This document shows positions 42,704-53,377 of a stretch of DNA of 64,000 nucleotides, piece by piece. The stretch comes from Loigolactobacillus bifermentans DSM 20003 (lineage in GTDB: Bacteria > Bacillota > Bacilli > Lactobacillales > Lactobacillaceae), in the NCBI RefSeq assembly GCF_001434575.1, contig NZ_AZDA01000117.1, positions 1 through 64,000 on the forward strand. Reading direction: 5' to 3'. The position numbers were made by a program, and so were the translations under genes. The first letter of the stretch is position 1. Each line of letters begins with the position of its first letter. The notes below the pieces were generated by a model. That model had not been told where the DNA came from. It made no database searches and saw only the letters and a list, made by a program, of their open reading frames with translations.

Positions 42704-43012
42704 ATGAATACTTATTTAGAAATTATTGAAAATCAGCAGGCACAATTTTGCTATACCAATCTTTATTTTACGGCAGACAGTTTGCAGCTGACGTACACAG
42801 CTGGCAAACAATCAACCCGGCGCGATACCTTGGATCTCACCCAAATCAAACAGGGCATCCAAGATGAATTTCTAGGTGCCACCCGCATCAGTTTCCACTA
42901 CGGCGACCGCGAATATGTTTTCTTCAGCCAAGGCAACGGCATCATCGAATATTTAACCGACCATTTAGGTGATCAGCTGGTGAAAATCGCCCGCACAGAA
43001 AATGCCTCATAA
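42704..43012 (+). CDS. hypothetical protein, 102 residues
   Basis: Soluble protein, mixed alpha/beta by appearance, starting MNTYLEIIENQQAQFCYTNL. No domain recognised. ATG at 42704 has gaggtga 7 bases upstream. It is divergent from HAD-LacI and shares the operator region. A terminator follows. Confidence 0.65.
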   Translation: MNTYLEIIENQQAQFCYTNLYFTADSLQLTYTAGKQSTRRDTLDLTQIKQGIQDEFLGATRISFHYGDREYVFFSQGNGIIEYLTDHLGDQLVKIARTENAS

Positions 43013-43024
43013 GGTCCCTATCAC

Positions 43025-43058
43025 ACACCTATCGGCACCAGTCGATAGGTGTTTTTAG
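43025..43058 (+). terminator. intrinsic terminator
   Basis: The stem acacctatcg / cgataggtgt (43025-43034 with 43043-43052) is followed by tttta. Confidence 0.85.
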
Positions 43059-43364
43059 GTGCCTTATCCAGTAACAACCTGACCGGCAGGGGCACCGCAA
43101 TTCACTTGTTTCAAGACCGACCTGATCGTAAATGGTAAATCATTAGCGATCATTTTACGATTGAGCCAGTTGTTACTTCCGGACTAGAATTTGCGCTTAT
43201 CATTTAGTGACCGGAATATAAACTAAACAACGCCCGATCCTACTTAGGTCACAGCATTTAAGTCTTTAAATTTAAAGGGCAATGTCTTAATTATTTTAGC
43301 GTGTCACAAGTACCAATCATGTTACGTCCAAATAACCAAATCATGATGACAATACTAGTCCGTA

Positions 43365-43487
43365 GGCAACAGTGGGCTCAGCCGTGAAATTGTCGTTGCG
43401 GTTTACCGCTTACGACAAGGTCGAGCTTTGAAACAAGTGATTTTCTTGGTTCAAAGTCGGCCCACAGCGTTCCAGCCCACTGTTGCC
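43365..43487. repeat. nested inverted repeat folding as a three-way junction
   Basis: Closing stem ggcaacagtgggct / agcccactgttgcc (43365-43378 with 43474-43487) is 14 bp and perfect. Inside are two hairpins: ttgtcgt..gcgg / ccgc..acgacaa (43390-43418) and ctttgaaacaag / cttggttcaaag (43426-43437 with 43445-43456). Could be a dispersed palindromic repeat, a small transposable element or a structured RNA. Confidence 0.65.
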
Positions 43488-43506
43488 GGAGGACGGCCCA
43501 ACAACG

Positions 43507-43546
43507 CAAAAAAAGCGCCGCTCCCAACAGGTTACGACGCTTTACA
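43507..43546 (-). terminator. mnmG terminator
   Basis: On the minus strand the stem aagcgtcg / gcggcgctt (with a bulge) is followed by ttttttt, just after the mnmG stop. Confidence 0.7.
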
Positions 43547-43551
43547 GTCAA

Positions 43552-45459
43552 CTAGCCTTGCACTTTGGCAATGCGGCCTTGTTCGATATAAACGGACAAA
43601 ATCGCAATATCAGCTGGGTTGACCCCACTGATCCGCGTGGCTTGGGCTAAGGTTTCTGGTTGGATCTGCTTTAATTTTTGATGTGCTTCAGTGGCTAAAC
43701 CGTTAATCGCATCGTAGTCAATGTTGGCGGGAATCTTTTTCGCTTCCATGCGCTTTAACTTGGCCACGCGGTCTTCAGCTTTTTTAATATAACCGGCGTA
43801 CTTGATTTGAATTTCGACTTGTTCAATCACCCGGCGATCCAAGGTTTCTGGTGCCGCTGGAATAAATTGCAATAGGTCTTGATAGCTGATTTCTGGGCGT
43901 TTCAAGAAATCACTGGCCAACACGCCATCTTTCAGCGGTGCCGTGCCTTTGGCTGTTAAAAAGGCGTTGACTTGATCATTTGGCTTAATGCGATAGGTAC
44001 CTAAGCGGTCTAATTCAGCTTGAATCGCAGCTTTTTTAGCTAAAAAGGCTTGGTAACGTTCATCTGAGATCATCCCTAAGTCATGGCCGCGTTCCGTTAA
44101 CCGCAAATCAGCATTGTCATGGCGTAAGATCAGACGATATTCTGCCCGGCTGGTTAACAGGCGATAGGGTTCGTTAGTGCCTTTGGTGACCAAATCATCC
44201 ACCATGACGCCAATATAAGCATCGCTACGCTTCAAAATAAACGGTTCTGTTTTGCCTAATGCCCGCAAACCAGCGTTGATGCCGGCTAAAATGCCTTGCC
44301 CGGCAGCTTCTTCATAGCCAGAAGTGCCGTTCATTTGCCCGGCGGTGAATAAGTTTTTCACCACTTTAGTTTCCAACGTTGGCCGTAATTGCCAAGGTTC
44401 AACCACGTCATATTCAATGGCGTAGCCTGGCCGCATCATTTGCGCGTTTTCTAAGCCCGCAATCGAATGCAAGATCCGTTGTTGCACTTCTTCTGGCATC
44501 GACGTAGACAACCCTTGGACGTACCATTCTTCAGTATCGCGGCCTTCTGGTTCTAAGAACAACTGATGGCGATCTTTATCCGCAAAACGCACGATTTTAT
44601 CCTCAATAGATGGGCAATACCGAGGGCCCACCCCTTTGATCAAGCCGGAGAACATAGGCGCACGGTCTAAATTATCCCGAATGATTTTGTGGGTCGCTGG
44701 ATTGGTGTACGTTAACCAGCATGAGATCTGATCTTTCAAATAAATCGAATCAGACGTGGTGTAACTGAAATGATTCACATCAGCATCCCCAGGTTGTTCT
44801 TCGGTGGCACTGTAATCAATGGTGGTGCCATCCACCCGTGGTGGCGTCCCAGTTTTAAACCGCCGTAGCTTCAAGCCTTGTTTCATCAAATCTTCTGACA
44901 AATAGTTGGAAGGTTGTGAGTTGTTGGGACCCGATGAATATTGTAATTCACCGATAATGATCTTACCGCGTGAGGCCGTGCCAGCAGCTAAGACCACACT
45001 TTTGGCATGGTACCGGGCACCGGTGTTGGTGACGATGCCTACACAAGCGTCACCGTCCATTAACAAACGATCGGCGATGCCCTGACGCAAGGTTAAATGC
45101 GGTGTGCGTTCAATGGTGTCTTTCATGGCGCGATGGTAGGCGTGCTTGTCCGCTTGGGCCCGCAGAGCCCGGACGGCAGGGCCTTTCCCGGTATTTAGCA
45201 TCCGCATTTGAATGTAAGTTTTATCAATGTTCCGACCCATTTCGCCACCTAACGCGTCGATTTCGCGGACTACAATGCCTTTGGCAGGACCGCCGACAGA
45301 CGGGTTACACGGCATAAAAGCGACCATATCTAAATTAATGGTTAACAGTAAGGTTTCATTGCCCATCCGCGCGGCGGCTAAAGCTGCTTCACAGCCGGCG
45401 TGGCCTGCGCCAACCACGATCACATCGTAATCTTGCGCGTCATATTCTCTAACTTGCAT
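43552..45459 (-). CDS. mnmG: tRNA uridine-34 5-carboxymethylaminomethyl modification enzyme MnmG
   Basis: 635 residues. FAD-binding [21 protein letters not shown] at the N-terminus, the GidA signature [20 protein letters not shown] and [19 protein letters not shown]. With MnmE it modifies U34 of tRNAs. It lies 45 bases after mnmE, the usual Firmicutes origin order. Confidence 0.97.
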   Translation of the reverse strand: MQVREYDAQDYDVIVVGAGHAGCEAALAAARMGNETLLLTINLDMVAFMPCNPSVGGPAKGIVVREIDALGGEMGRNIDKTYIQMRMLNTGKGPAVRALRAQADKHAYHRAMKDTIERTPHLTLRQGIADRLLMDGDACVGIVTNTGARYHAKSVVLAAGTASRGKIIIGELQYSSGPNNSQPSNYLSEDLMKQGLKLRRFKTGTPPRVDGTTIDYSATEEQPGDADVNHFSYTTSDSIYLKDQISCWLTYTNPATHKIIRDNLDRAPMFSGLIKGVGPRYCPSIEDKIVRFADKDRHQLFLEPEGRDTEEWYVQGLSTSMPEEVQQRILHSIAGLENAQMMRPGYAIEYDVVEPWQLRPTLETKVVKNLFTAGQMNGTSGYEEAAGQGILAGINAGLRALGKTEPFILKRSDAYIGVMVDDLVTKGTNEPYRLLTSRAEYRLILRHDNADLRLTERGHDLGMISDERYQAFLAKKAAIQAELDRLGTYRIKPNDQVNAFLTAKGTAPLKDGVLASDFLKRPEISYQDLLQFIPAAPETLDRRVIEQVEIQIKYAGYIKKAEDRVAKLKRMEAKKIPANIDYDAINGLATEAHQKLKQIQPETLAQATRISGVNPADIAILSVYIEQGRIAKVQG

Positions 45460-45504
45460 GCTAAACTTCCTTTATTTTGATTTCAAGCGCGCTTCACTTG
45501 GCGC

Positions 45505-46893
45505 TTATTTGCCTAAACAGAACTGACTAAATAATTGGTTCAATAACTCATCTTGATAGGAATCTCCGGTGATCTCACCTAATAAGTCCCAGGCTCGGGT
45601 CATGTCGATTTGGACCAAGTCCACTGGCATCCCGTCAGCGATACCTTGTAGCACATCCCCTAAAGCCTGATCCGCTTGATGAAGCAAGCCGATTTGGCGG
45701 GCATTGGACACCAGCGTGGTGCTTTGACTATTATCGATCCCACCCCAGAACAACTGGGCGATTCGGCCTTCCAACTGATCAATCCCGTTGGTAGTTAACG
45801 CCGAAATGGCAATCACATCGTCCGCTGGTACTTTTTGTTTCAACGCAGCGTCGTCTAACTGCACGGGCAGATCTGTTTTGTTTAAAATGACGATTCGCTT
45901 TTTATTAGCGGTTAAATTTAATAGTTCCTGATCTTCTGCCGTTAACGGTTCACTGTTGTTTAACACCAACAGCACCAGATCCGCGGCGGTGATTGCCTGC
46001 CGCGACCGTTCGACACCAATTTTTTCAACTTTATCATCGGTGTCCCGAATACCAGCCGTATCCACCAGCTTCAACGGCACATCCCGGACGTTAACGTATT
46101 CTTCGATCACGTCGCGAGTGGTGCCGGCTACGTCGGTGACAATGGCCTTATCTTCATGTAACAAGTGGTTTAGCAAACTTGACTTGCCCACATTGGGCCG
46201 CCCGACAATTGCCGTGGCCAATCCTTCACGCAACACCTTGCCTTGATTCGCGGTGGCCAATAATTGTTGCACTTGTTTGCGCACCGTGGTGGCTTTTTCC
46301 AGCAACATTTTTGTGGTCATGGTTTCCACAGCATCATATTCTGGATAGTCAATGTTGACCTCGACCTGCGCCAGCGCGTCTAAAATCTCTTGGCGAATAT
46401 TTTTGATCAAGTGCGACAAGTTACCATCTAACTGGTTCACGGCCACTTGCATGGCCCGATCAGTTTTCGCACGGATCAGATCCATGACAGATTCGGCCTG
46501 TGTTAAGTCGATGCGGCCGTTTAGAAAGGCCCGCTTGGTAAATTCACCTGGTTCCGCTAAACGCGCGCCATGGCTTAATAACAGCTGTAGCACATGATTC
46601 GTCGCCACAATGCCACCGTGGGTGTTGATCTCAACCATATCTTCACGGGTGTAAGTTTTCGGCGCCTTTAAAACGGAAACCATCACTTCATCCACCACGT
46701 TTTGGGTTTGCGGATCCACCACATGACCATAATTAATGGTGTGACTAGCGCATTGACTTAACGCTTTGCCTTTAAAGATTTGTTGCGCAACGGTTAAAGC
46801 TTGTTCACCTGACAGCCGCACAATGGAAATGGCACCTTCACCAGGTGGCGTTGAAATCGCCGCAATGGTATCAAATTCAGTTGTTTCCGTCAC
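45505..46893 (-). CDS. mnmE: tRNA modification GTPase MnmE
   Basis: 462 residues. N-terminal tetrahydrofolate-binding domain, helical domain, G domain with [11 protein letters not shown] (about residues 228-238) and DVAGTT, NKTD, and the C-terminal CLGK motif. Complete. Partner of MnmG. Confidence 0.97.
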   Translation of the reverse strand: MTETTEFDTIAAISTPPGEGAISIVRLSGEQALTVAQQIFKGKALSQCASHTINYGHVVDPQTQNVVDEVMVSVLKAPKTYTREDMVEINTHGGIVATNHVLQLLLSHGARLAEPGEFTKRAFLNGRIDLTQAESVMDLIRAKTDRAMQVAVNQLDGNLSHLIKNIRQEILDALAQVEVNIDYPEYDAVETMTTKMLLEKATTVRKQVQQLLATANQGKVLREGLATAIVGRPNVGKSSLLNHLLHEDKAIVTDVAGTTRDVIEEYVNVRDVPLKLVDTAGIRDTDDKVEKIGVERSRQAITAADLVLLVLNNSEPLTAEDQELLNLTANKKRIVILNKTDLPVQLDDAALKQKVPADDVIAISALTTNGIDQLEGRIAQLFWGGIDNSQSTTLVSNARQIGLLHQADQALGDVLQGIADGMPVDLVQIDMTRAWDLLGEITGDSYQDELLNQLFSQFCLGK

Positions 46894-46917
46894 AGAAATC
46901 GTCCTTTCTTTTTGGCA

Positions 46918-46968
46918 TAAAAAAAGTGCCTACACCACGCCACTGGTTTGGCGTGGAAAGCACTTTGA
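46918..46968 (-). terminator. terminator between jag and mnmE
   Basis: On the minus strand a long stem (aaagtgc..ccacgcca / tggcgtgg..gcacttt) is followed by ttttt. It splits the usual yidC-jag-mnmE run, so mnmE needs a promoter or read-through. Confidence 0.8.
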
Positions 46969-47050
46969 CTACTTTACCGCTATCATAATAGCCCTAATAT
47001 AAATCAGAACCGCGTGGCTTGTCAACCGTTTTGGCACCGACCACTGCGAT

Positions 47051-47821
47051 TTAAACCCCAGCCCGTGGCGTGATCACCAAATAACGATGGGGTTCTTCCC
47101 CTTCTGAATGAGTGGTCACATAGCGATTGTGGGCCAAGTAAGCATGGACTTGTTTGCGTTCAAAAGCGGGCATTGGATCCAGCATTTGTGGCTGGCCGGT
47201 GGCAATCACATCTTGTAAGGCCTGTTTGGCCAACCGCTTTAAAATCTCTTGGCGATGCTGCCGGTATTCACCGACATTTAACAACAAGGTAAACCGTGAA
47301 TGAGCTTGATGATTCACATACACTTGCCCCAAATATTGTAAGGCGTTTAAGGTGCGGCCATGCCGGCCAATCAGGCGCCCAGGGTGCTGCGTCTGCAATT
47401 GGACCCGTAATTCATGGTGTGGCGCGCGTTTCAAGGTTAAGCCTTCTGGTTGCCCGAGACTTTTTAAAATCGCTTGTAAATAAGTTTGGAGCGCTTTTAG
47501 CGCCTGTTCATCTTGGGCCCGATTAGCAGGCCGCATGGTTTGCGGCTGGGTAGCTGCTTGTTTGTTGACCGTTGCGATAGATGATGCGGCTGGTTGCGGC
47601 TTTGCTGGCGTTGTTGCTTGGCGTGGTGTTTCGGCCTTGGCAGGCATGGCTGGCACCGGCTTGGGTTCAATTTTTACTTGTGCCAACTGACGTCCAATGC
47701 CTAAAAAGCCCCGTTTACCAGCCTTGATCACCGTGATCGTGGCGGTGTTTTGCTCTAATTTCAAAGCGGCTAAACCTGCCACCACTGCCTCTGGCACCGT
47801 TTTAGCTGTAAAAATTGGCAT
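47051..47821 (-). CDS. jag: RNA-binding protein KhpB/Jag (EloR)
   Basis: About 256 residues. N-terminal Jag domain (MPIFTAKTVPEAV, GKRGFLGIG), an Ala/Pro/Gln-rich linker (about 65-115), a KH domain (GRLIGRHGRTLNALQYL) and a C-terminal R3H domain (VTTHSEGEEPHRYL). In streptococci and lactobacilli it works with KhpA in elongation and envelope control. ATG at 47821 follows aaaggaag. Confidence 0.93.
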   Translation of the reverse strand: MPIFTAKTVPEAVVAGLAALKLEQNTATITVIKAGKRGFLGIGRQLAQVKIEPKPVPAMPAKAETPRQATTPAKPQPAASSIATVNKQAATQPQTMRPANRAQDEQALKALQTYLQAILKSLGQPEGLTLKRAPHHELRVQLQTQHPGRLIGRHGRTLNALQYLGQVYVNHQAHSRFTLLLNVGEYRQHRQEILKRLAKQALQDVIATGQPQMLDPMPAFERKQVHAYLAHNRYVTTHSEGEEPHRYLVITPRAGV

Positions 47822-47890
47822 TGCGTTCACTTCCTTTATTGTTGTCATGCAGCTTTAGTTTAACAAATTTCAGCTTGAAATGATGGTAAT

Positions 47891-47925
47891 CAAAAAACGT
47901 TGAGAACAACTCCCAACGTTTCACG
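47891..47925 (-). terminator. yidC terminator
   Basis: On the minus strand the stem aaacgttg / caacgttt is followed by ttttgatt, just after the yidC stop. Confidence 0.75.
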
Positions 47926-47928
47926 AAT

Positions 47929-48753
47929 TTAGCGTTTGCGCTTTTTCCCACGTTTGGCCTTGGCGACCTTCCGTTGAATGGCACGCTGTGCAGCTTCTTT
48001 TTCTGCGCGTTCAGCCCGAATCTTAAATGGATTCATCAGTAACATGGTTTGACCAACTGAAAAAGCGTTGGTGATCACCCAGTAAACGGCTAAAGCAGAT
48101 GGTAAATTAATGGCGGTGAACAAGATAATGATGGGCATGCCCCAAACCATCACCGTGTTCATCCCGTTTTGTTGGACTTGACTCATCGTTGTCAATTTAG
48201 AAGTGGCCCAAGTGAAAATCGCCGCTAAAATTGGCAAAATAAAGTATGGATCTGGCTTGCCTAATTGCATCCATAAGAAGGTACCCGCCCGTAAAGCAGA
48301 TGTCCGTTGAATCCCTTGATACAAGGCAATCAAAACTGGCATTTGGACGATCAGTGGCAACATACTGGCAAATGGGTGCACCCCATTTTCAGAATACAAT
48401 TTCGACATTTCTGCCTGCAATTTTTGTTGCGTTTCCATATCTTTAGATGAATATTTGGCTTGAATGGCCTTCATCTCTGGTTGCAAGTCCATCATTTTCC
48501 GAGAACTATTCATCTGATACTGCATCAGCGGCAAGATGATGATCCGGATAATAATGGTGAAGACGATGATCCCGACGCCGAAGCTGCCACCAAATAAATT
48601 GGACAGCCAGATAATGGCTCGCGAGAAATTCCAAATAATGTAGTGATCCCAAATACCGGTGCTATTGGCGGTAACGGGTTTGGTACTACAACCGGCTAAT
48701 AATAGGAGCAAGGCGCCCATGCCGGCCGTGCCAAAAAGTTTTTTATGCTTCAC
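47929..48753 (-). CDS. yidC: membrane protein insertase YidC/SpoIIIJ
   Basis: 274 residues. Lipoprotein signal with lipobox LLAGC (Cys 22), then five transmembrane segments, the conserved hydrophilic-groove arginine in [18 protein letters not shown], and a very basic C-terminal tail for ribosome contact. The stop side follows rnpA with a 4-base overlap. This is the housekeeping paralogue by location. Confidence 0.94.
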   Translation of the reverse strand: MKHKKLFGTAGMGALLLLLAGCSTKPVTANSTGIWDHYIIWNFSRAIIWLSNLFGGSFGVGIIVFTIIIRIIILPLMQYQMNSSRKMMDLQPEMKAIQAKYSSKDMETQQKLQAEMSKLYSENGVHPFASMLPLIVQMPVLIALYQGIQRTSALRAGTFLWMQLGKPDPYFILPILAAIFTWATSKLTTMSQVQQNGMNTVMVWGMPIIILFTAINLPSALAVYWVITNAFSVGQTMLLMNPFKIRAERAEKEAAQRAIQRKVAKAKRGKKRKR

Positions 48754-49112
48754 TCTGTTTCCCCCACTTCAGCGTCTTTCAGCAAACCAGCCAAATTTAA
48801 AACATGCTGCAAATTTTTCTTTGCCCCGGCCTGATCGAGCTGATCGGCATGTGGTCGGGCAATCACCAAGAAATCTACCTCAGTGAGGAGCTCTGGCTTT
48901 AATTCTTGCAAACTTTGTCGGATCCGGCGTTTCACTTGATTACGGTGGACGGCATTGCCCACCTTTTTCCCAACTGAAATGCCTACCCGAAAATGCTTCT
49001 GCCCAGGCTTATCCATTCGGTACACCACATAATTGCGGTTGGCCTTGGAATTGCCTAACTGAAACACGGTTTGGAAGTCTGCTTCTTTTTTAACTCGGTA
49101 CGATTTTCTCAT
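48750..49112 (-). CDS. rnpA: ribonuclease P protein component
   Basis: About 120 residues. Starts [13 protein letters not shown] and carries the RNP signature [22 protein letters not shown] at 49112 is chosen (gtggag upstream, and family start) over an ATG eight codons earlier. Confidence 0.95.
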   Translation of the reverse strand: MRKSYRVKKEADFQTVFQLGNSKANRNYVVYRMDKPGQKHFRVGISVGKKVGNAVHRNQVKRRIRQSLQELKPELLTEVDFLVIARPHADQLDQAGAKKNLQHVLNLAGLLKDAEVGETE

Positions 49113-49143
49113 AACTACTCCACATTTTAAATTCAAAGAAAAA

Positions 49144-49195
49144 GGCTAGCCCCTCGCCTTCCGTTGATTTGGACTAGCCCTAGCGAGGATAATGA
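49144..49195 (-). terminator. hairpin between rpmH and rnpA
   Basis: The inverted repeat ggctag..cctagcc-type pairing at 49144-49185 is followed on the minus strand by cttttt. It is probably an attenuator that lowers rnpA relative to rpmH. Confidence 0.5.
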
Positions 49196-49227
49196 CGCGG
49201 CTCGCCTATTCACACTGCATGACTTTT

Positions 49228-49258
49228 TCAAAAAAAGACCACTGAGGGTCAGTGGCCT
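49228..49258 (-). terminator. rpmH terminator
   Basis: On the minus strand the stem ggccactgaccctcagtggtc is followed by ttttttt, overlapping the rpmH stop. Confidence 0.8.
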
Positions 49259-49397
49259 ATGCAGATAATACTTTTCTACCTTTACGACGGCGGTTTGCTA
49301 AAACCTTGCGGCCGTTGCTAGTGCTCATACGTTTCATGAAACCATGAACGCGTTCGCGATGACGCTTCTTTGGTTGATATGTGCGTTTCATTGCCAT
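49257..49397 (-). CDS. rpmH: 50S ribosomal protein L34
   Basis: 46 residues, starting [20 protein letters not shown] and ending [11 protein letters not shown], the full L34 length. A perfect aaggaggtgg precedes the ATG. It defines the left side of the replication origin region. Confidence 0.97.
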   Translation of the reverse strand: MAMKRTYQPKKRHRERVHGFMKRMSTSNGRKVLANRRRKGRKVLSA

Positions 49398-50016
49398 TAT
49401 TGTGCCACCTCCTTGACGATTATTCTTGTTGCTTATCTTCTTAAAGACATTTCAATCAATTACAAAAACATATTACATTATAACGGACCAAACAGTCCTT
49501 CGTCAAACAGCAATTACTCGGATATAGTAGCATAATTCACCACTAAAAGAAACCTTCTCTTGAAAAAAACTGTTCACATTTCTAGCGGCGCCGACCCGTT
49601 TTGTTGTGGATAACCGAAAAATCGGCAGCGGCGCTCCAGCGAGATAATTCACACGCTTGCCCACCGCTTACCCACATAATCCCAGGGTGTGATTCGTTTT
49701 TGCACATAGCGCCGCTTACCTGTTGATAACGTGTGAAACACTTGTTGTTATTGAGACGCTTATTAACATTTTCCTGTTGATAACTTTTGTTTCACACGCT
49801 CGATTTAGAATTGCGCCCAGAAAGTGAAAAACACAATTCACAAGCATGTGGATTTTGAGGATAAGATTTCAACAGTTTATCAAAAGTTGTGGAAAACTTT
49901 TTTTGAGAATGCTAAACTAGAGATACATTTTTGTGGCTGATTCATGTGGATTAACAACAAAAACCGCGGGTGTTTTTTGAAAACACCACGTATCACGTTA
50001 AAAAGGAGGCTTTTTT
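49398..50016. other. origin of replication, left part (oriC)
   Basis: The 620-base gap between rpmH and dnaA holds no gene. DnaA boxes or close relatives (rc of TTATNCACA): tgtggataa 49605-49613, tgttgataa 49721-49729 and 49775-49783, tgtggattt 49847-49855, tgtggatta 49945-49953. An AT-rich tract with ttttttt follows near 49890-49905. The dnaA promoter likely includes tgctaaact near 49909-49918. Same layout as Bacillus and other lactobacilli. Confidence 0.85.
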
Positions 50017-51372
50017 GTGTCTGAATTAAACGATTTATGGGCTTATCTTGAAAAAAAATTCCACGATACAGAAGCCCCAGTTGGGTATTCCACCTGGATC
50101 GCGACTGCTAAACCTGTGGCCTTAACCAAAGATCAACTCGTAATCGATGTTCCATCAAAACTGCACCAAGACTATTGGAACAAACGACTCGTCACAAAAG
50201 TTGTTGAAGGCGCTTATCAATTCGCCAACTTGGAAATCACGCCGGTGATCCGTGTGGCCGATGAGAAACCAAAAACAACTACCACAATGCCTAAAAAACC
50301 CCAGTCTGACGGGGCCGACGACGATGAGCAAATGCCCACCTTCATGCGCCCAACGCATCTCAATAATAAGTACACGTTTGAAACCTTTGTCACCGGTAAA
50401 GGTAACCAAATGGCACACGCTGCCGCATTGGTGGTTTCTGAAGAACCTGGGATGATGTACAACCCACTGTTTTTTTATGGTGGCGTCGGTTTAGGCAAAA
50501 CACACTTAATGCACGCCATTGGTCACCAGCTGTTAGCGGCGCAACCAAATGCGAAAGTGAAGTACGTCACGTCAGAGGCCTTTGCCAATGACTTCATTAA
50601 TTCAATTCAAACCAAGCAACAGGAACGGTTCCGTCAGGAATACCGCGGTGTGGATCTATTATTAGTGGATGACATTCAGTTTTTTGCCGACAAAGAAGGG
50701 ACTCAGGAAGAATTCTTCCACACCTTCAACGCTTTATATGAAGATAAAAAACAAATCGTGTTAACTTCTGATCGCTTACCCAATGAAATTCCCAAGCTAC
50801 AAGAGCGCTTGATCTCCCGGTTTAAATGGGGTTTATCCGTGGATATTACACCGCCAGACTTGGAAACACGGATCGCAATCTTGCGTAACAAAGCGGACGC
50901 TGAGCGAGTGGACATTCCAGACGACACCCTCAGCTATATTGCTGGGCAAATCGACTCCAACATTCGCGAATTAGAGGGCGCTTTATTGCGGGTTCAAGCG
51001 TACGCTAACCTTAAAAAAACGCCGATCACCACCAGTTTGGCAGCGGACGCGCTGAAGAACTTAAAACTTGACGGGAAAACCATGGGTTTAACCATCACCA
51101 CCATCCAAAACGCCGTTTCAAAATACTATAATGTGACCGTCGCGGATCTGAAAGGTAAAAAACGGGTCAAACAAATTGTTTATCCCCGCCAAATTGCCAT
51201 GTATCTTTCCCGGGAAATGACTGATAATTCCTTACCAAAAATCGGTAAATCCTTTGGTGGGAAAGATCATACCACTGTTATTCACGCCCATGAAAAGATC
51301 GGTCAAGAGTTGAAAACAGATGATCAACTGCAAACCGATATTCGCGAACTTAAAAATATTCTCAAAGCTTAA
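50017..51372 (+). CDS. dnaA: chromosomal replication initiator DnaA
   Basis: 451 residues. Domain I (1-80), short linker with acidic stretch, AAA+ domain with Walker [10 protein letters not shown] (about residues 149-157) and Walker [10 protein letters not shown], and domain IV with the DnaA signature [18 protein letters not shown] start at 50017 with aaaggaggc. Complete. Confidence 0.98.
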   Translation: MSELNDLWAYLEKKFHDTEAPVGYSTWIATAKPVALTKDQLVIDVPSKLHQDYWNKRLVTKVVEGAYQFANLEITPVIRVADEKPKTTTTMPKKPQSDGADDDEQMPTFMRPTHLNNKYTFETFVTGKGNQMAHAAALVVSEEPGMMYNPLFFYGGVGLGKTHLMHAIGHQLLAAQPNAKVKYVTSEAFANDFINSIQTKQQERFRQEYRGVDLLLVDDIQFFADKEGTQEEFFHTFNALYEDKKQIVLTSDRLPNEIPKLQERLISRFKWGLSVDITPPDLETRIAILRNKADAERVDIPDDTLSYIAGQIDSNIRELEGALLRVQAYANLKKTPITTSLAADALKNLKLDGKTMGLTITTIQNAVSKYYNVTVADLKGKKRVKQIVYPRQIAMYLSREMTDNSLPKIGKSFGGKDHTTVIHAHEKIGQELKTDDQLQTDIRELKNILKA

Positions 51373-51403
51373 CTTGTGGAAAAGTTCAAAGATATCCCCA
51401 ACG

Positions 51404-51432
51404 TTATCCAGAAGTTATCCACATGTGAATAA
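51404..51432. other. origin of replication, right DnaA box cluster
   Basis: ttatccaga (51404-51412), a perfect TTATCCACA (51415-51423) and an inverted tgtgaataa (51424-51432) lie directly after dnaA. With the left cluster this makes a bipartite origin. dnaN follows about 150 bases later, with a gagcagc..gctgctc hairpin (51525-51548) in its leader. Confidence 0.8.
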
Positions 51433-51577
51433 GCGCTTGTTCGTAGGTTTCACTGGGTTTTCCCCAGTATTAACAGGGCCTACTACTATTACTTAAAGTT
51501 CTTTATACTTAATTAAAATAAAAAGAGCAGCCGCCTGCGGCGCTGCTCATTTAAAATTTAAGGAGGCATTTTCGTTT

Positions 51578-52717
51578 ATGCAATTCACGATCAACCGGCC
51601 TGACTTCGTCCGCCGTCTTAATGACGTCCAACGGGCAATCTCTTCTAAAACCACAATTCCAATTTTAACGGGGATCAAACTGGTCCTTACTGATAACGGC
51701 CTGACCTTAACCGGGAGCAATGCTGATATTTCCATCGAGTCTTTTATTCCTGTCACCGATGAGGAAGCAGAGCTGAGTGTTGTCTCCACAGGGGCCATTG
51801 TGTTACAAGCACGTTTCTTTAGCGAAATCGTTAAACGCTTGCCTGAAAAAACATTATCGTTTGAAGTCAAAGATAATTTCCAAACCGAACTGTGCTCAGG
51901 CGCAGCGGCCTTTACCATCAAAGGCCAAGACGCCAATAATTATCCACGGCTACCAGAAATTGAAACAGACGATCAACTGATGCTCGACGTCCCTGTGTTA
52001 CGGCAATTGATCGCACAAACCGTGATCGCCGTTTCAACCCAAGAAAGTCGGCCTATTTTAACTGGGGTCCATTTGGTATTAGCTGGCGGTGAACTTTTAG
52101 CAGTGGCCACGGACTCACATCGTTTGGCCCAACGTAAAATTAACTTAGACATTAACCCTAATATTCGCTATGACGTGATCATTCCTGGGAAGAGCCTGGT
52201 TGAACTATCACGGACCTTAGGCGAAGATTTTGATCAAGTTGAAATGCGCGTTGCCGACAATCAAGTATTGTTCTTAGCTGGAAATACGGCGTTTTATTCC
52301 CGCTTACTTGAAGGCAACTATCCAGAAACATCGCGCTTGATTCCCACCACTTCAAGCACCAAAGCGGAGTTTAATGCACCCAGTTTGTTAGCTGCCATCG
52401 AGCGGGCTTCCTTACTGTCACACGAAAGTCACAACAACGTGGTGAAATTAGCGTTAACGCCGGAAGATGGTAACGTGATGATCTCCAGTAATTCACCGGA
52501 TGTGGGGAATGTGGAAGAAGCGCTGAATACTGAGTCGGTTAGTGGTGAAGCGTTGGAAATTTCCTTTAACCCTGATTACATGAAAGATGCGTTACGCTCT
52601 TTCGGCCAAACGCAAATTCGGATTGCGTTTACCTCCGCGTTGCGGCCGTTTACCCTTGTGCCAACTGAAGATGATGACCAATTCATTCAGTTGATCACAC
52701 CTGTACGCACATTTTAA
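51578..52717 (+). CDS. dnaN: DNA polymerase III beta sliding clamp
   Basis: 379 residues, starts MQFTINRPDFVRRLNDVQRA and ends with PVRTF, the expected beta-clamp end. Three repeated clamp folds by length. Ribosome binding site taaggaggc. Confidence 0.98.
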   Translation: MQFTINRPDFVRRLNDVQRAISSKTTIPILTGIKLVLTDNGLTLTGSNADISIESFIPVTDEEAELSVVSTGAIVLQARFFSEIVKRLPEKTLSFEVKDNFQTELCSGAAAFTIKGQDANNYPRLPEIETDDQLMLDVPVLRQLIAQTVIAVSTQESRPILTGVHLVLAGGELLAVATDSHRLAQRKINLDINPNIRYDVIIPGKSLVELSRTLGEDFDQVEMRVADNQVLFLAGNTAFYSRLLEGNYPETSRLIPTTSSTKAEFNAPSLLAAIERASLLSHESHNNVVKLALTPEDGNVMISSNSPDVGNVEEALNTESVSGEALEISFNPDYMKDALRSFGQTQIRIAFTSALRPFTLVPTEDDDQFIQLITPVRTF

Positions 52718-53134
52718 TCACAAGCGTGTTATCCACCTGGGTAACACGCTTTTTTTTGTGCGCTTAAACGTGCAGCCTTGGGGATAACGGTGGGTTAAAC
52801 AGCAGTTAGCGCTGGTTTATACACCGTTTTAGTCATTATCCACAAAAGAACTGTGAATTGTAGCCTTTCATGTATGCGCTGAGGCGTTAAAAATCGGCGC
52901 TATGATTTTTAAGCGCGCTAGGACCTGAGTTGTGCACAGATTTTAGGCCAAATTTGTTTAAAACCGCATATTTTTTTATTTGCGCCATTTTAAGCAAAAA
53001 AGGTCTTTTTTATCTGGAGGGGTATTTCGTGGCTGAAAATGGCTTTTAAACCATGATCCGTTGTTTTTGGCTTTCAGAAAGGGTATAATATACATAAGAA
53101 ATTAAATCGATCATGAAGTGAGGGATGAGTTTTC
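52718..53134 (+). promoter_or_regulatory. dnaN-yaaA gap: terminator, DnaA box and promoter
   Basis: dnaN terminator: agcgtgtta / taacacgct then ttttttt (52723-52757). A perfect TTATCCACA at 52836-52844 and an inverted ctgtgaatt near it. A strong promoter for yaaA-recF has ttgttt (53061-53066), a 17-base spacer and tataat (53084-53089). Otherwise nothing seen. Confidence 0.75.
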
Positions 53135-53377
53135 GTGAAAAAAATCGTATATCTTGATAGTGCGGCAATCACTTTAGGGCAACTGCTAAAAGAGCAAGCC
53201 TTGATCGATTCCGGTGGCCAAGCCAAATGGTTTTTGCGGGAGCAAACGGTTTTGGTAAACGGCACAGAAGAACAGCGCCGTGGTCGGAAGTTAGTACCTG
53301 GTGACCAAGTTGAGATTCCTGACGCTGGTTACTTTTTTTTACGGTCAAAAGCCGATGCACCAAGTGATGATGCCTAA
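53135..53377 (+). CDS. yaaA: S4-domain protein YaaA (RlbA)
   Basis: 80 residues, S4-type RNA-binding fold: ITLGQLLKEQALIDSGGQAK and VLVNGTEEQRRGRKLVPGD. Always found before recF in Firmicutes. GTG start at 53135. The stop overlaps the recF start. Confidence 0.92.
   Translation: MKKIVYLDSAAITLGQLLKEQALIDSGGQAKWFLREQTVLVNGTEEQRRGRKLVPGDQVEIPDAGYFFLRSKADAPSDDA

Larger units (their letters stand above)
43059..43551. other. gap of about 490 bases with a cloverleaf-like element
   Basis: No gene is supported. The right half holds the nested inverted repeat listed separately and then the mnmG terminator. The left half (43059-43360) has only minor hairpins and no clear signal. Confidence 0.5.

Noticed and set aside
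43365-43487. T-box or tRNA in the cloverleaf-like element
   Set aside because: No T-box signature sequence, no CCA end or tRNA T-arm motif, and the stems are too long for a tRNA.
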